NCBI GenBank assembly: GCA_001797035.1 | Contig: MGOE01000053.1 | Location: 11,484 to 16,746, forward strand | Length of the DNA stretch: 5,263 nt | DNA from: Chloroflexi bacterium RBG_16_72_14 | GTDB lineage: Bacteria > Chloroflexota > Limnocylindria > Limnocylindrales > CSP1-4 | Direction: 5' to 3' | Part shown: piece by piece, positions 4,820-5,263 of the stretch | Numbering within the stretch: the first letter of the stretch is position 1 | How the letters are laid out: every line of letters begins with the position of its first letter | Made by a program: the position numbers and the translations under genes | The notes under the pieces: generated by a model | What the model was told of the DNA's origin: nothing | What the model saw: only the letters and a program-made list of their open reading frames with translations | Database searches by the model: none

Positions 4820-5263
4820 ATGATCCAGCACCTTCCCGGCGTCGAGCTCCCGCGGCCCGCGGCCGCCCCGCAGGCCGGCCCCCTCGACGACCGCCTGTAC
4901 GACCTCGTCGAGGCCAGGGTCCGCCGCCTGTTCGCCGACAACCCGGTGCTCGCCACGGGCTTCGGCATCCACACCGAGGACCACCGGCTGGGCGACGCGT
5001 CGCGCGACGCTGTCCTGGCCGAGATCGCGGCGGACCGCGCGCACCTGGCGGCGGTCGAGGCGCTGGACGCCGCCGGCCTGTCTCCGGCGGCGCGGTTCGA
5101 GCGCGACCTCGAGCTCCACAACCTCCGGCTCCACCTGTTCGAGGCGGACGAGGTCCGGCGCTGGGAGCGCGGCGCGACCGCCGCCGGCGAGCTGGGCGAC
5201 GCGGTGTTCCTGCTGTTCGCCCGGGGCGCCGCGCCGCTCGCGGAGCGGCTGGCGAGCATCGCC
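4820..5263 (+). CDS. DUF885 family protein, N-terminal part (runs off window)
   Basis: The first 148 codons of a gene that continues beyond the window; a complete family member is usually about 550-600 residues. The visible part is mostly helical and charged, with family-like segments: a helix followed by NPVLATGFGIHTEDHRLGD (41-59), LSPAARFERDLELHNLRLHLFE (87-108), VRRWERG (111-117) and AVFLLFARGAAPLAERL (128-144). These fit the pattern of DUF885 N-termini (poor-conservation helical region, then a leucine-rich stretch ending in APLAERL). DUF885 proteins are grouped with zinc metallopeptidases and carry an HExxH-type site, but that would lie downstream and cannot be checked here. Many relatives are lipoproteins, whereas this one has no signal peptide or lipobox, so it is predicted to be cytoplasmic. 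It starts 61 bp after the aldolase stop with no hairpin between, implying co-transcription. Confidence 0.8.
   Translation, partial: MIQHLPGVELPRPAAAPQAGPLDDRLYDLVEARVRRLFADNPVLATGFGIHTEDHRLGDASRDAVLAEIAADRAHLAAVEALDAAGLSPAARFERDLELHNLRLHLFEADEVRRWERGATAAGELGDAVFLLFARGAAPLAERLASIA

Noticed and set aside
3301..5259. 652-codon open frame on the - strand opposite the aldolase and DUF885 genes
   Set aside because: It is antisense to two recognisable protein families. Long stop-free antisense frames are expected when third positions are nearly all G or C, and the translation is low-complexity Arg/Ala/Gly.

Overview
This is a very GC-rich bacterial window (third codon positions almost all G or C) with ordinary chromosomal gene content. 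No phage, IS, CRISPR or integrase signal is visible. The base composition, the apparent leaderless promoters and the architecture of the CapA-like protein suggest a GC-rich Chloroflexota lineage (for example a Limnocylindria-type soil or freshwater genome) or an actinobacterium. This is an inference from style only; no marker gene fixes the taxon.

Layout, left to right. Positions 1-317 are non-coding or contain the edge of an upstream gene. They carry a 20-bp inverted repeat, a tandem array of a 61/62-bp unit and a small hairpin. Positions 318-1307 (+) encode a PIG-L family zinc deacetylase/amidase most like the Mca/MshB branch. It converges, across 66 bp with a GC hairpin, on a 584-residue membrane-anchored CapA-type metallophosphatase-fold protein (1374-3128, -). 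Upstream of capA on the same strand lies a complete tRNA-Asp (GUC) gene (3209-3285) with encoded CCA, its own extended -10 promoter and a strong 11-bp terminator hairpin. After a roughly 340-bp gene-free stretch comes an L-threonine aldolase family PLP enzyme (3625-4758, +). It is followed 61 bp later by the 5' part of a DUF885 (peptidase-like) gene that runs off the window (4820 onward).

The most coherent pattern is at the gene starts. The three apparently first-in-unit protein genes each have a TAnnnT hexamer 7-9 bp before the ATG and no Shine-Dalgarno sequence. The only internal operon gene (DUF885) has a clear GGAGG. This points to leaderless mRNAs for the first genes and leadered translation inside the operon, and it settles the start codons.

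Functionally, the aldolase and the DUF885 protein form a probable two-gene catabolic unit (amino-acid cleavage plus a putative peptidase). The deacetylase, CapA-like protein and tRNA look like independent transcription units. No new multi-gene system can be demonstrated here. The items most worth a second look are the tandem repeat array at the left edge, the extra N-terminal domain of the CapA-like protein, and the leaderless promoter pattern.
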